Source: Phytobacter ursingii | GTDB lineage: Bacteria > Pseudomonadota > Gammaproteobacteria > Enterobacterales > Enterobacteriaceae | Direction: 5' to 3' | Length of the DNA stretch: 64,000 nt | Assembly: GCA_901456055.1 (NCBI GenBank) | Contig: CABDWT010000018.1 | Span: forward strand, 372,001-436,000 | Shown: in pieces, positions 53,573 to 64,000 of the stretch | How the letters are laid out: the number at the start of each line of letters is the position of its first letter | Numbering within the stretch: the first letter of the stretch is position 1 | Translations under genes and position numbers: made by a program | Notes under the pieces: model-generated | Seen by the model: the letters and a program-made list of their open reading frames with translations, nothing else | Told to the model about the DNA's origin: nothing | Databases searched by the model: none

Positions 53573-55267
53573 ATGACAAGACCAGATTTGCGCCGTCAGC
53601 GCACCTTGTATCTTGCAATGCACATCGCACTGGGTGGCGCCCTGCTTTCACTTATCCCGTCAGCGCTGGCGGCAGACGCGCCCAACACACCTCAGTCGCC
53701 GGATATCCTGCTCGGCCCGTTGTTTAGCGATGTACAAAGCGCCAAACTCTTTCCGGATCAGAAAACCTTCGCCGATGCCGTGCCCAAGGGGGATCCCTTG
53801 ATGATCCTGGCGGATTACCGTATGCAGCGAAACCAGACCAGTTTTGATCTCCGCCATTTCGTCAACGTCAACTTTGATTTGCCAAAGGAAGGGGAAAAAT
53901 ATGTTCCCCCGGAAGGGCAAAACCTGCGTGAACACATTGATGGTCTGTGGCCCGTGCTGACGCGCACGACGGATAAAGCCGGAAAGTGGGATTCTCTGCT
54001 CCCCCTACCGAAGCCTTATGTGGTTCCGGGCGGCCGCTTCCGCGAGGTCTATTACTGGGACAGTTATTTCACCATGCTGGGTCTTGCTGAGAGCGGGCAC
54101 TGGGACAAAATCGAAGATATGGTGGCTAACTTTGCTTACGAAATTGATACCTGGGGCCACATCCCCAACGGCAACCGTAGTTACTATCTGAGCCGCTCCC
54201 AACCACCGTTCTTTGCTTTTATGGTGGAATTACTGGCATCCCATGACGGCGACGACGTGCTCAAAACCTACCTGCCGCAAATGGAAAAAGAGTACAACTA
54301 CTGGATGGACGGCGTGCAGGGGCTGCAAAACGGTCAGGCTAACAAGCGGGTCGTGAAGCTTGATGACGGTTCGGTGCTCAACCGCTACTGGGATGATAAA
54401 GACACACCGCGTCCGGAATCCTGGCTGGATGATGTTACCACCGCGAAGAATAACCCGAACCGCCCGGCGACAGAGATCTACCGCGACCTGCGTTCTGCGG
54501 CGGCATCGGGCTGGGATTTCAGTTCTCGCTGGATGGATAACCCTGAACAACTGGGGACGATTCGCACCACCAGCATCGTACCGGTGGACTTGAATGCGCT
54601 GATGTACAAACTGGAAAAAATGATTGCCCGCGCCAGCCAGGCGTCTGGCGACAACGCTAAAGCGAGCCAGTATGAAGCGCTGGCCTCAGCCCGCCAGAAA
54701 GCCATAGAAGCGAACCTGTGGAATGATAAAGAGGGCTGGTATGCCGATTACGACCTGAAAACCAAAAAGGTTCGTAATCAGTTGACGGCAGCCGCCCTCT
54801 TCCCGCTGTATGTCAATGCGGCGGCAAAAGATCGCGCAGCGAAGGTCGCAACGGCAACACAGTCGCGGTTGTTGAAACCCGGCGGAATTTCCACGACCAC
54901 CGTCAACAGTGGCCAACAATGGGATGCGCCGAATGGCTGGGCCCCCCTGCAATGGGTGGCGGTGGCCGGTTTGCAAAACTACGACCAGAAAAAGCTGTCA
55001 ATGGATGTTACCTGGCGTTTCCTCTCGAACGTGCAACATACCTATGATCGCGAGAAGAAGCTGGTGGAGAAATATGATGTCAGCACTACCGGAACAGGTG
55101 GCGGCGGTGGCGAATATCCGTTGCAGGACGGTTTCGGCTGGACAAACGGCGTCACGCTGAAAATGCTCGATCTGGTCTGTCCGAAAGAACAGCCTTGTGA
55201 CAGTCTGCCTGCCAGGGAGCCCGTCACACAAACGACAACCGAACCGCAAAAAGCTGCGGCACAATAA
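53573..55267 (+). CDS. treA: periplasmic trehalase TreA
   Basis: A 564-residue GH37 trehalase that splits trehalose to two glucoses in the periplasm; E. coli TreA has 565. Signal peptide cleaved after ...PSALA (about 34). Trehalase signatures [15 protein letters not shown] and [13 protein letters not shown] are exact. The acid/base aspartate lies in GWDFSSRW and the catalytic glutamate in [17 protein letters not shown]. The Shine-Dalgarno AAGGAG is seven bases before the ATG. In E. coli it is induced by osmotic and stationary-phase stress. First of the conserved core block. Confidence 0.98.
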   Translation: MTRPDLRRQRTLYLAMHIALGGALLSLIPSALAADAPNTPQSPDILLGPLFSDVQSAKLFPDQKTFADAVPKGDPLMILADYRMQRNQTSFDLRHFVNVNFDLPKEGEKYVPPEGQNLREHIDGLWPVLTRTTDKAGKWDSLLPLPKPYVVPGGRFREVYYWDSYFTMLGLAESGHWDKIEDMVANFAYEIDTWGHIPNGNRSYYLSRSQPPFFAFMVELLASHDGDDVLKTYLPQMEKEYNYWMDGVQGLQNGQANKRVVKLDDGSVLNRYWDDKDTPRPESWLDDVTTAKNNPNRPATEIYRDLRSAAASGWDFSSRWMDNPEQLGTIRTTSIVPVDLNALMYKLEKMIARASQASGDNAKASQYEALASARQKAIEANLWNDKEGWYADYDLKTKKVRNQLTAAALFPLYVNAAAKDRAAKVATATQSRLLKPGGISTTTVNSGQQWDAPNGWAPLQWVAVAGLQNYDQKKLSMDVTWRFLSNVQHTYDREKKLVEKYDVSTTGTGGGGGEYPLQDGFGWTNGVTLKMLDLVCPKEQPCDSLPAREPVTQTTTEPQKAAAQ

Positions 55268-55275
55268 AAAAAGAA

Positions 55276-55303
55276 AAGGCCGGTGTACAAACTCACCGGC
55301 CTT
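55276..55303. terminator. bidirectional terminator between treA and ymgE
   Basis: AAGGCCGGTG (55276-55285) pairs with CACCGGCCTT (55294-55303) around an 8-base loop, with A-rich DNA before and T-rich after, so it can serve the convergent treA and ymgE transcripts. Confidence 0.8.
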
Positions 55304-55321
55304 ATTCATTCACGAAAACAA

Positions 55322-55576
55322 TTAACCCCGCCGTAGCAGCCTGAAGACTGCCAGGACAATGATCGCACCCACCACCGCAACCAGGAAGCTATGAAGGTTA
55401 AAACCCGTTACATCGCCGCCAAAACCAAAGCGGGTCGCCAGCCAACCACCTACCACAGCCCCGACTATCCCAAGGATACAGGTCAAAATAAATCCGCCGC
55501 CATCCCGGCCAGGCATGATTAATTTTGCGATAACGCCTGCAATCAGACCAAAAACAATCCACGCGATGATGCCCAT
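55322..55576 (-). CDS. ymgE: YmgE/GlsB-like transglycosylase-associated small membrane protein
   Basis: An 84-residue protein from the ATG at 55576 with AGGAG upstream, same length as E. coli YmgE. Three membrane helices with IIAWIVFGLIAGVIAKLIMPG, GGFILTCILGIVGAVVGGWLA and the end SFLVAVVGAIIVLAVFRLLRR. The family (often labelled transglycosylase-associated) has no established enzymatic role and responds to stress. Open frame upstream to 55630 is not used. Confidence 0.95.
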   Translation of the reverse strand: MGIIAWIVFGLIAGVIAKLIMPGRDGGGFILTCILGIVGAVVGGWLATRFGFGGDVTGFNLHSFLVAVVGAIIVLAVFRLLRRG

Positions 55577-55718
55577 TTTCTTTTCTCCTGCTACAACCTG
55601 ATATGTACGTATCGGGCATAATGCCCGCACGTTGTGTGAAGTATAGGCGATAGCGTGAAAAGCATTTTCTTCTCACAGACTTAATTGCAATTCCCCAGAA
55701 AATTTTTACAAATTTGTA

Positions 55719-55745
55719 TTAAGAATTCGCCGGAATTGCCGATAG
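55719..55745 (+). promoter_or_regulatory. FliA (sigma28)-type promoter of ycgR
   Basis: GCCGATAG at 55738-55745 differs at one base from the sigma28 -10 consensus GCCGATAA, and TTAAGAAT lies eleven bases upstream at the -35 position. It is 41 bases before the ycgR start. ycgR of E. coli is a class 3 flagellar gene, which agrees. Confidence 0.7.
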
Positions 55746-55786
55746 TGCATCAAGACTGTCTGTCAGTGATCAAGGAGCCTTTTGGC

Positions 55787-56521
55787 GTGAGTAAGTACAG
55801 TGAGCAGTTCCTGAAAAATAGTCCCTTAGCCGTACTTGGCGTCTTACGTGATTTGCAAAAGAGCCAGGTACCCGTGTGCATTGCATGGTCGAGCGGGCAA
55901 TTCATCAGTAAGATCCTCGAAGTGAATCCCGATGAGCTGATCATGGACTTTGGTAGTCAGGAGTTTGACAACACGGCAGTGCAACGCGCCACAAAAGTGA
56001 CCATCACCGCCGAAACCCAGGGCGCGAAAGTCGAATTTACCCTTCCCACACTGCACAGCGGCGATTATCAGGCTTTGCCTGCTTTTATTTCTGAACTGCC
56101 GGAAAGTCTCTATTTTATTCAGCGTCGCGAATACTTTCGCATCAACGCTCCGCTGCACCCTGCTTATTTCTGCAAGGCAAAAATGCCGGACAAAAAGACG
56201 GAACTGCGTTTTCGCCTGTTTGACCTTTCACTTGGCGGTATGGGCGCGTTACTGGACGGTGCCGTGCCGGAAGGGTTGCAGGCAGGTATGCGCTTTTCCC
56301 AGATAGAACTGGATATGGCCTCGTGGGGGCAGTTCTATTTTGACGCTCAACTTATCGCTATCGGTGAGCGAAAAGTGGTAGATGGCAAAAACGAAACCAT
56401 TACTACGCCGCGTCTGAGTTTTCGCTTTCTTAACGTCAGCCCCGGCGTTGAGCGCGAACTCCAGCGAATTATCTTTGCGCTTGAGCGCGAGGCCCGCGAA
56501 CGCGCCAGTCGCGTACGCTAA
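55787..56521 (+). CDS. ycgR: flagellar brake protein YcgR
   Basis: A 244-residue protein from the GTG at 55787 (AAGGAG nine bases upstream), the same length as E. coli YcgR; the upstream frame from 55685 is not coding. YcgR_2/N domain (QFLKNSPLAVLGVLRDL) and PilZ domain with the cyclic-di-GMP motifs QRREYFRI (RxxxR) and DLSLGGMG (DxSxxG). Bound to c-di-GMP it interacts with the flagellar motor and slows swimming. An intact FliA-type promoter lies upstream. Confidence 0.96.
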   Translation: MSKYSEQFLKNSPLAVLGVLRDLQKSQVPVCIAWSSGQFISKILEVNPDELIMDFGSQEFDNTAVQRATKVTITAETQGAKVEFTLPTLHSGDYQALPAFISELPESLYFIQRREYFRINAPLHPAYFCKAKMPDKKTELRFRLFDLSLGGMGALLDGAVPEGLQAGMRFSQIELDMASWGQFYFDAQLIAIGERKVVDGKNETITTPRLSFRFLNVSPGVERELQRIIFALEREARERASRVR

Positions 56522-56523
56522 AA

Positions 56524-56552
56524 AAAGACCCGCTCAACAGGCGGGTCTTTTG
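56524..56552. terminator. bidirectional terminator between ycgR and emtA
   Basis: AAAAGACCCGC (56524-56534) and GCGGGTCTTTT (56542-56552) form an 11-bp stem around TCAACAG, with A run before and T run after; it serves both convergent genes. Confidence 0.9.
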
Positions 56553-56556
56553 CCAT

Positions 56557-57171
56557 TTACATGGCGTTCATTGCTTTCTGTACCTTCCAGATATAACGCG
56601 GCGCCTGGGGTGCCGGGTGGTTTTCTACCACGTGCTCAAAAAAGCCGTCGGCACTCAGGTCGTTAATCTTGTCGATCGCTTTTTTCCTGTCGGATGAGAA
56701 TGTCCGCAGCAGGGCGCCAGCGCCGTTCACATACGAGACCACCAGAGCATACTGCATTACCTGAGGATCTTTGATTCCCGCCAGTACACCGTGCTCCATA
56801 ATGCTCAAATACGCGGCCCCCATGGAGATATTACGCTCCGGGTTTTTCAGCTCGCTGGTCGAAGGCTCACCGCTCCAGCCCATATAGCGATACACTTCGC
56901 GCCCGGAGGTGGACGCTTTCAACTGCATCAGCCCCACGGCATTTGATTTACTGATAAGGTTGGGGTTCCCGCCTGACTCAACCGCAATCATCGCGGTAAT
57001 CAGACGCGGACTGACGCCCCAGGCCGCCCCCGCTTTTTCACTGACTGGCATCCACTGCATCGCCCGCTTTACCGGGACTTCCGGATTCCAGTCCGGGTTA
57101 CGGTAATCCGTGCGTTTCGAGGTACACCCCGCCAGCAATACAATTAAAAAAGCAAACCATCTCAATTTCAC
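56557..57171 (-). CDS. emtA: membrane-bound endolytic transglycosylase EmtA (MltE)
   Basis: A 204-residue lipoprotein from the GTG at 57171 (AAGGAT upstream); E. coli EmtA has 203 and the same [16 protein letters not shown] start. Lipobox LLAGC (Cys16). Lytic transglycosylase motifs: catalytic Glu65 in [40 protein letters not shown]. It cuts peptidoglycan endolytically at the outer membrane. Confidence 0.97.
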   Translation of the reverse strand: MKLRWFAFLIVLLAGCTSKRTDYRNPDWNPEVPVKRAMQWMPVSEKAGAAWGVSPRLITAMIAVESGGNPNLISKSNAVGLMQLKASTSGREVYRYMGWSGEPSTSELKNPERNISMGAAYLSIMEHGVLAGIKDPQVMQYALVVSYVNGAGALLRTFSSDRKKAIDKINDLSADGFFEHVVENHPAPQAPRYIWKVQKAMNAM

Positions 57172-57269
57172 ACGCAATCCTTCTTTGGTGAACGCATCAC
57201 TACGGATGACAACGAACAGGGTTAGCGGCATGATAACCGTTTCCAATTAGATGTCAGCAAGGAATTGCC

Positions 57270-58181
57270 ATGTCCAGGTTTCATTTGATCGCGCCCTCCG
57301 GCTACTGCATTAATCAACAGGCCGCAGCGCTTGGGGTTCAACGACTGGCGTTACAGGGACATCAGGTTGATAACCGTGACGTGATTACCCGCCGCGATCA
57401 GCGCTTTGCAGGTGACGACCGCGAGCGTCTCAATGACCTTAACGCCCTGGTTGCGCTCGAAGGCGCGGATATTATCGTTCTCCCCGTTCGCGGCGGTTAT
57501 GGCGCAAGCCGCCTGCTGGAAATGATTGACTGGCCGGGTCTTGTCCGTCGCCAACAATCCCAACCGCTGCTTATCTGCGGACACAGCGACTTTACGGCCG
57601 TGCAGATGGGATTATTAGCCTGTGGCGGCGTTATCACCTTTAGCGGCCCGATGCTGGCTGGCAATTTCGGCGCCCCCACTCTCAATGATTTTACCGAGCG
57701 CCATTTCTGGCAGGCGCTGCGCCAGCCTGAACTGGTCGTCGAGTGGAACGGCGAAGGCCCCCGCTGCCATACGCAAGGTACACTTTGGGGCGGAAATCTG
57801 GCGATGCTGGTTTCGCTTATTGGCACCCCATGGCTTCCGGCCATTGAGGGGGGCATTCTGGTGGTTGAGGATATCAATGAACATCCTTTCCGCGTGGAAC
57901 GTATGCTGCTGCAGTTGATGCATTGTGGCATTCTCGCGCGCCAGAAGGCGCTCGTACTGGGCAGTTTCACCAGCGCCGACCCCAATGAATACGATGCAGG
58001 CTACAATCTTAATACGATGGTGGAGTACCTGCGAAAAAGGCTCTCGATCCCGGTGATAACAGGACTGGCGTTTGGTCATGAGCAAGAGACCGTCACGCTA
58101 CCTCTGGGTGCGCATGCCATATTAGAGCATGATAAACGCACACGGCTGACCCTTTCCGGTCATCCCGTATTGGGCGCATAA
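57270..58181 (+). CDS. ldcA: murein tetrapeptide L,D-carboxypeptidase LdcA
   Basis: A 303-residue cytoplasmic S66 serine peptidase that trims D-Ala from the tetrapeptide in murein recycling. Nucleophile Ser106 in ICGHSDFTA; catalytic glutamate in VVEDINEHPFR and histidine in LAFGHEQETV. Conserved VRGGYGASRLL and GTLWGGNLAML. Full length by comparison with E. coli (304). Divergent from emtA, with which it shares the murein recycling theme. Confidence 0.97.
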   Translation: MSRFHLIAPSGYCINQQAAALGVQRLALQGHQVDNRDVITRRDQRFAGDDRERLNDLNALVALEGADIIVLPVRGGYGASRLLEMIDWPGLVRRQQSQPLLICGHSDFTAVQMGLLACGGVITFSGPMLAGNFGAPTLNDFTERHFWQALRQPELVVEWNGEGPRCHTQGTLWGGNLAMLVSLIGTPWLPAIEGGILVVEDINEHPFRVERMLLQLMHCGILARQKALVLGSFTSADPNEYDAGYNLNTMVEYLRKRLSIPVITGLAFGHEQETVTLPLGAHAILEHDKRTRLTLSGHPVLGA

Positions 58182-58243
58182 AAAAAACATTTAACCGACT
58201 GATTAAATCTGTATTTCTGCCGTTAATATAAATTGGGTTTTAA

Positions 58244-60067
<1,824 letters not shown>

Positions 60068-60069
60068 AG

Positions 60070-61140
60070 TTACACCGTCACAACAGGGACACGCGGGGCG
60101 AGCGCGCACATCAATTCATAACCCACTGTCCCTGCCGAAGCGGCCACCTCATCGATTTTGATCTCGTTACCCCATAATTCGACTGGCGTACCGATGCCCG
60201 CTTGCGGGCACGGCGTCAGGTCAACCGTCAGCATATCCATCGAAATGGCCCCTACCGTCCCGGTCCGAATACCGTCTACCAGCACCGGTGTGCCTGTCCG
60301 CGCAAGTCGAGGATAACCATCAGCATAACCACAGGCGACAATGCCAATGCGCTGCTCCTGCGTAGCACGATAACGGCTGCCGTATCCCACACAGTCTCCC
60401 GCACGCAACGTTTGCACGGCAATAATCTGGCTTGTCAGGCTCATAACCGGCTTGATGCCACTGCCTGCCACATCCTGCCACTCGCCGGACGGCGACGCGC
60501 CATAGAGTACGATACCGGGTCGTACCCAGTCGCCATGGGCTTCCGGGTGCCAAAGCGTGGCAGCGGAGTTGGAAAGCGAACGGGGGCAATCAAGCCCTTC
60601 CGACGCCTGGTTAATACGCGCCATCGCCGGGGCAATTCCGTCCGTTTTTTCCGCCTCTGCGAAGTGGGCCATCAGGGTGATATCGCCCACATTGCCCAGA
60701 TCCCGCAGTTGTCGCCAGAGCGTTTGTACACGCTCTGGCTGAAAGCCCAGCCGGTTCATCCCACTGTTCATTTTCAGGTAAACATCCAGCGGCGCGTGCA
60801 GCCTGGCATCCTGCAAGGCCTTAACCTGCCAGTTGCTATGGACGCTGGTCGTGAGGCGATATTTATCAAACAACGGCAGCTCATCGGCGTGGAAAAAGCC
60901 TTCAAGCATCAGAATCGGTCCCTTCCAGCCGCGCTCGCGCAGGAGGATGGCCTCCTCCAGATTGAGCAGCGCAAAACCGTCGGTGCCTTCCAGGGCGCGC
61001 CAGATACGATCGATTCCATGGCCGTAAGCGTTAGCCTTCACCACTGACCAGACGCGGCAGTGTGGTGCAGCACGCCTGACTACCTGCAGGTTCTGCCGAA
61101 GTGCGTGTAAGTCGACAGTCGCCTGGACAGGACGAGACAT
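60070..61140 (-). CDS. dadX: catabolic alanine racemase DadX
   Basis: A 356-residue PLP enzyme that interconverts L- and D-alanine. PLP lysine Lys35 in WSVVKANAYGHG; the opposing catalytic tyrosine lies in VGYGSRYRA; conserved MNSGMNRLGF and ISMDMLTVDL. Same length as E. coli DadX. It lies 27 bases behind dadA, giving the dadAX operon for alanine catabolism. Confidence 0.97.
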   Translation of the reverse strand: MSRPVQATVDLHALRQNLQVVRRAAPHCRVWSVVKANAYGHGIDRIWRALEGTDGFALLNLEEAILLRERGWKGPILMLEGFFHADELPLFDKYRLTTSVHSNWQVKALQDARLHAPLDVYLKMNSGMNRLGFQPERVQTLWRQLRDLGNVGDITLMAHFAEAEKTDGIAPAMARINQASEGLDCPRSLSNSAATLWHPEAHGDWVRPGIVLYGASPSGEWQDVAGSGIKPVMSLTSQIIAVQTLRAGDCVGYGSRYRATQEQRIGIVACGYADGYPRLARTGTPVLVDGIRTGTVGAISMDMLTVDLTPCPQAGIGTPVELWGNEIKIDEVAASAGTVGYELMCALAPRVPVVTV

Positions 61141-61167
61141 ACGTTCTCCTTGTTTCTGATGGGCAGC

Positions 61168-62784
<1,617 letters not shown>

Positions 62785-64000
62785 ATGGCTACGATTGATT
62801 CCATGAATAAGGACACCATACGTCTCAGTGATGGACCTGACTGGACCTTCGATCTCCTGGATGTGTATCTCGCAGAGATCGACCGGGTGGCGAAACTTTA
62901 CCGCCTGGATACCTACCCGCATCAAATCGAAGTCATCACCTCCGAACAGATGATGGACGCCTACTCCAGCGTAGGGATGCCCATTAACTACCCCCACTGG
63001 TCGTTTGGTAAAAAATTTATTGAAACCGAGCGGCTTTATAAGCATGGACAGCAAGGTCTGGCCTACGAGATTGTTATTAACTCCAATCCCTGTATCGCCT
63101 ATCTGATGGAAGAGAATACCATCACCATGCAGGCGCTGGTGATGGCGCATGCCTGCTATGGGCATAACTCTTTCTTTAAAAATAATTATTTGTTCCGCAG
63201 TTGGACGGATGCCAGTTCGATTGTTGACTACCTGATTTTCGCCCGTAAGTACATCACCGATTGTGAAGAGCGATACGGTGTGGAAGAGGTGGAAAAGCTG
63301 CTCGATTCCTGCCACGCGCTGATGAATTATGGCGTTGACCGGTATAAACGTCCGCAAAAAATCTCGCTGCAGGAGGAGAAAGCCCGCCAGAAAAGCCGTG
63401 AAGAGTACCTGCAAAGCCAGGTCAACACACTGTGGCGTACCCTGCCAAAACGTGAAGAAGAGAAAGCCGTTGTGGAAGCGCGCCGCTATCCTTCTGAGCC
63501 GCAGGAAAACCTGCTCTATTTTATGGAAAAAAACGCTCCGTTGCTGGAGTCCTGGCAGCGTGAAATTTTGCGCATCGTGCGTAAAGTCAGCCAGTATTTT
63601 TACCCGCAGAAACAGACCCAGGTCATGAACGAAGGCTGGGCAACCTTCTGGCACTACACCATCCTCAATCATCTGTACGATGAAGGGAAAGTGACAGACC
63701 GCTTTATGCTGGAGTTCCTTCACAGCCACACCAATGTGGTGTTCCAGCCGCCTTACAATAGCCCCTGGTATAGTGGTATTAACCCGTATGCCCTTGGGTT
63801 TGCGATGTTCCAGGACATCAAACGCATTTGTCAGTCCCCGACTGACGAAGACAAATACTGGTTCCCGGATATTGCCGGTTCCGACTGGCTGGAAACGCTG
63901 CATTTCGCCATGCGCGATTTTAAAGATGAAAGCTTTATCAGCCAGTTCATGTCGCCAAAAATCATGCGTGATTTTCGCTTCTTTAGCGTGCTGGATGATG
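62785..64000 (+). CDS. ycgB: SpoVR family protein YcgB (partial, cut by window end)
   Basis: The frame opens at ATG 62785 (GAGGG upstream) and is still open at the end of the window after about 405 codons; E. coli YcgB has about 510. Family features: GPDWTFDLLDVYLAEIDRVAK, NYPHWSFGKKFI, EENTITMQALVMAHACYGHNSFFKNNYLF (landmark, residues ~112-140, with His residues) and NEGWATFWHYTILN. SpoVR-family proteins act with YeaG/YeaH in stationary-phase stress; biochemical role unknown. Confidence 0.95.
   Translation, partial: MATIDSMNKDTIRLSDGPDWTFDLLDVYLAEIDRVAKLYRLDTYPHQIEVITSEQMMDAYSSVGMPINYPHWSFGKKFIETERLYKHGQQGLAYEIVINSNPCIAYLMEENTITMQALVMAHACYGHNSFFKNNYLFRSWTDASSIVDYLIFARKYITDCEERYGVEEVEKLLDSCHALMNYGVDRYKRPQKISLQEEKARQKSREEYLQSQVNTLWRTLPKREEEKAVVEARRYPSEPQENLLYFMEKNAPLLESWQREILRIVRKVSQYFYPQKQTQVMNEGWATFWHYTILNHLYDEGKVTDRFMLEFLHSHTNVVFQPPYNSPWYSGINPYALGFAMFQDIKRICQSPTDEDKYWFPDIAGSDWLETLHFAMRDFKDESFISQFMSPKIMRDFRFFSVLDD

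Overview
The window looks like chromosome of an Enterobacteriaceae bacterium close to Citrobacter, Salmonella and Escherichia. The right end keeps the E. coli gene order treA-ymgE-ycgR-emtA-ldcA-cvrA-dadX-dadA-ycgB, with close protein similarity and the same unusual GTG/TTG starts. REP-type repeats also fit the family. The genus call (Citrobacter-like) is inference.

Left end (1-3967): an acetaldehyde dehydrogenase of the AldB/ExaC/AcoD family faces a divergent sigma54 activator of the AcoR type, with a good -24/-12 promoter between them. Next (3968-6755) is a three-gene gtrA-gtrB-gtrC-type O-antigen glucosylation cassette on the minus strand. From 6934 to 9165 lie decayed remains of an Rhs effector locus: an rhs 3' part with frameshifts and an in-frame stop, an intact exported orphan protein and a second C-terminal scrap of that protein.

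The centre (9452-52534) is one long minus-strand type VI secretion (T6SS) island. Its core runs, in transcription order: SH3-like lipoprotein, tssJ, tssK, tssL (with OmpA domain), tssM, tagF, tssA, tssB, tssC, a Tai4/Rap1a-like immunity gene, hcp, an exported protein, fha/tagH, pppA, a second exported protein, tagJ, tssE, tssF, tssG, clpV and ppkA. The kinase, phosphatase, FHA and TagF genes suggest threonine-phosphorylation control. The distal part holds cargo and loading modules. Two vgrG genes are near-identical in the N-terminal part and differ in their tails. Module 1 is vgrG1, an Eag (DUF1795) chaperone with an extra domain, a prePAAR/PAAR effector with an unrecognised toxin tip, and its likely immunity gene. 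Module 2 is vgrG2 and a DUF2169-pentapeptide / pentapeptide / DUF3540 / DUF4150 (PAAR-like) set without a visible toxin. Orphans include a second Eag gene, an Imm74-like gene and a Tri1-like ADP-ribosylglycohydrolase. Between vgrG2 and the DUF2169 gene lies an array of small proteins, each with one N-terminal membrane helix and a small soluble domain. It contains an 885-bp tandem duplication of a gene pair. This array is the best candidate here for an undescribed component.

A roughly 1-kb AT-rich gene-free stretch (52550-53572) separates the T6SS island from ordinary core genes: periplasmic trehalase, a small membrane protein, the flagellar brake YcgR, EmtA, LdcA, the CvrA antiporter, the dadAX D-amino-acid operon and the start of the SpoVR-family gene ycgB, cut by the window end. 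No rRNA, tRNA, CRISPR array, complete insertion sequence or phage integrase was seen.
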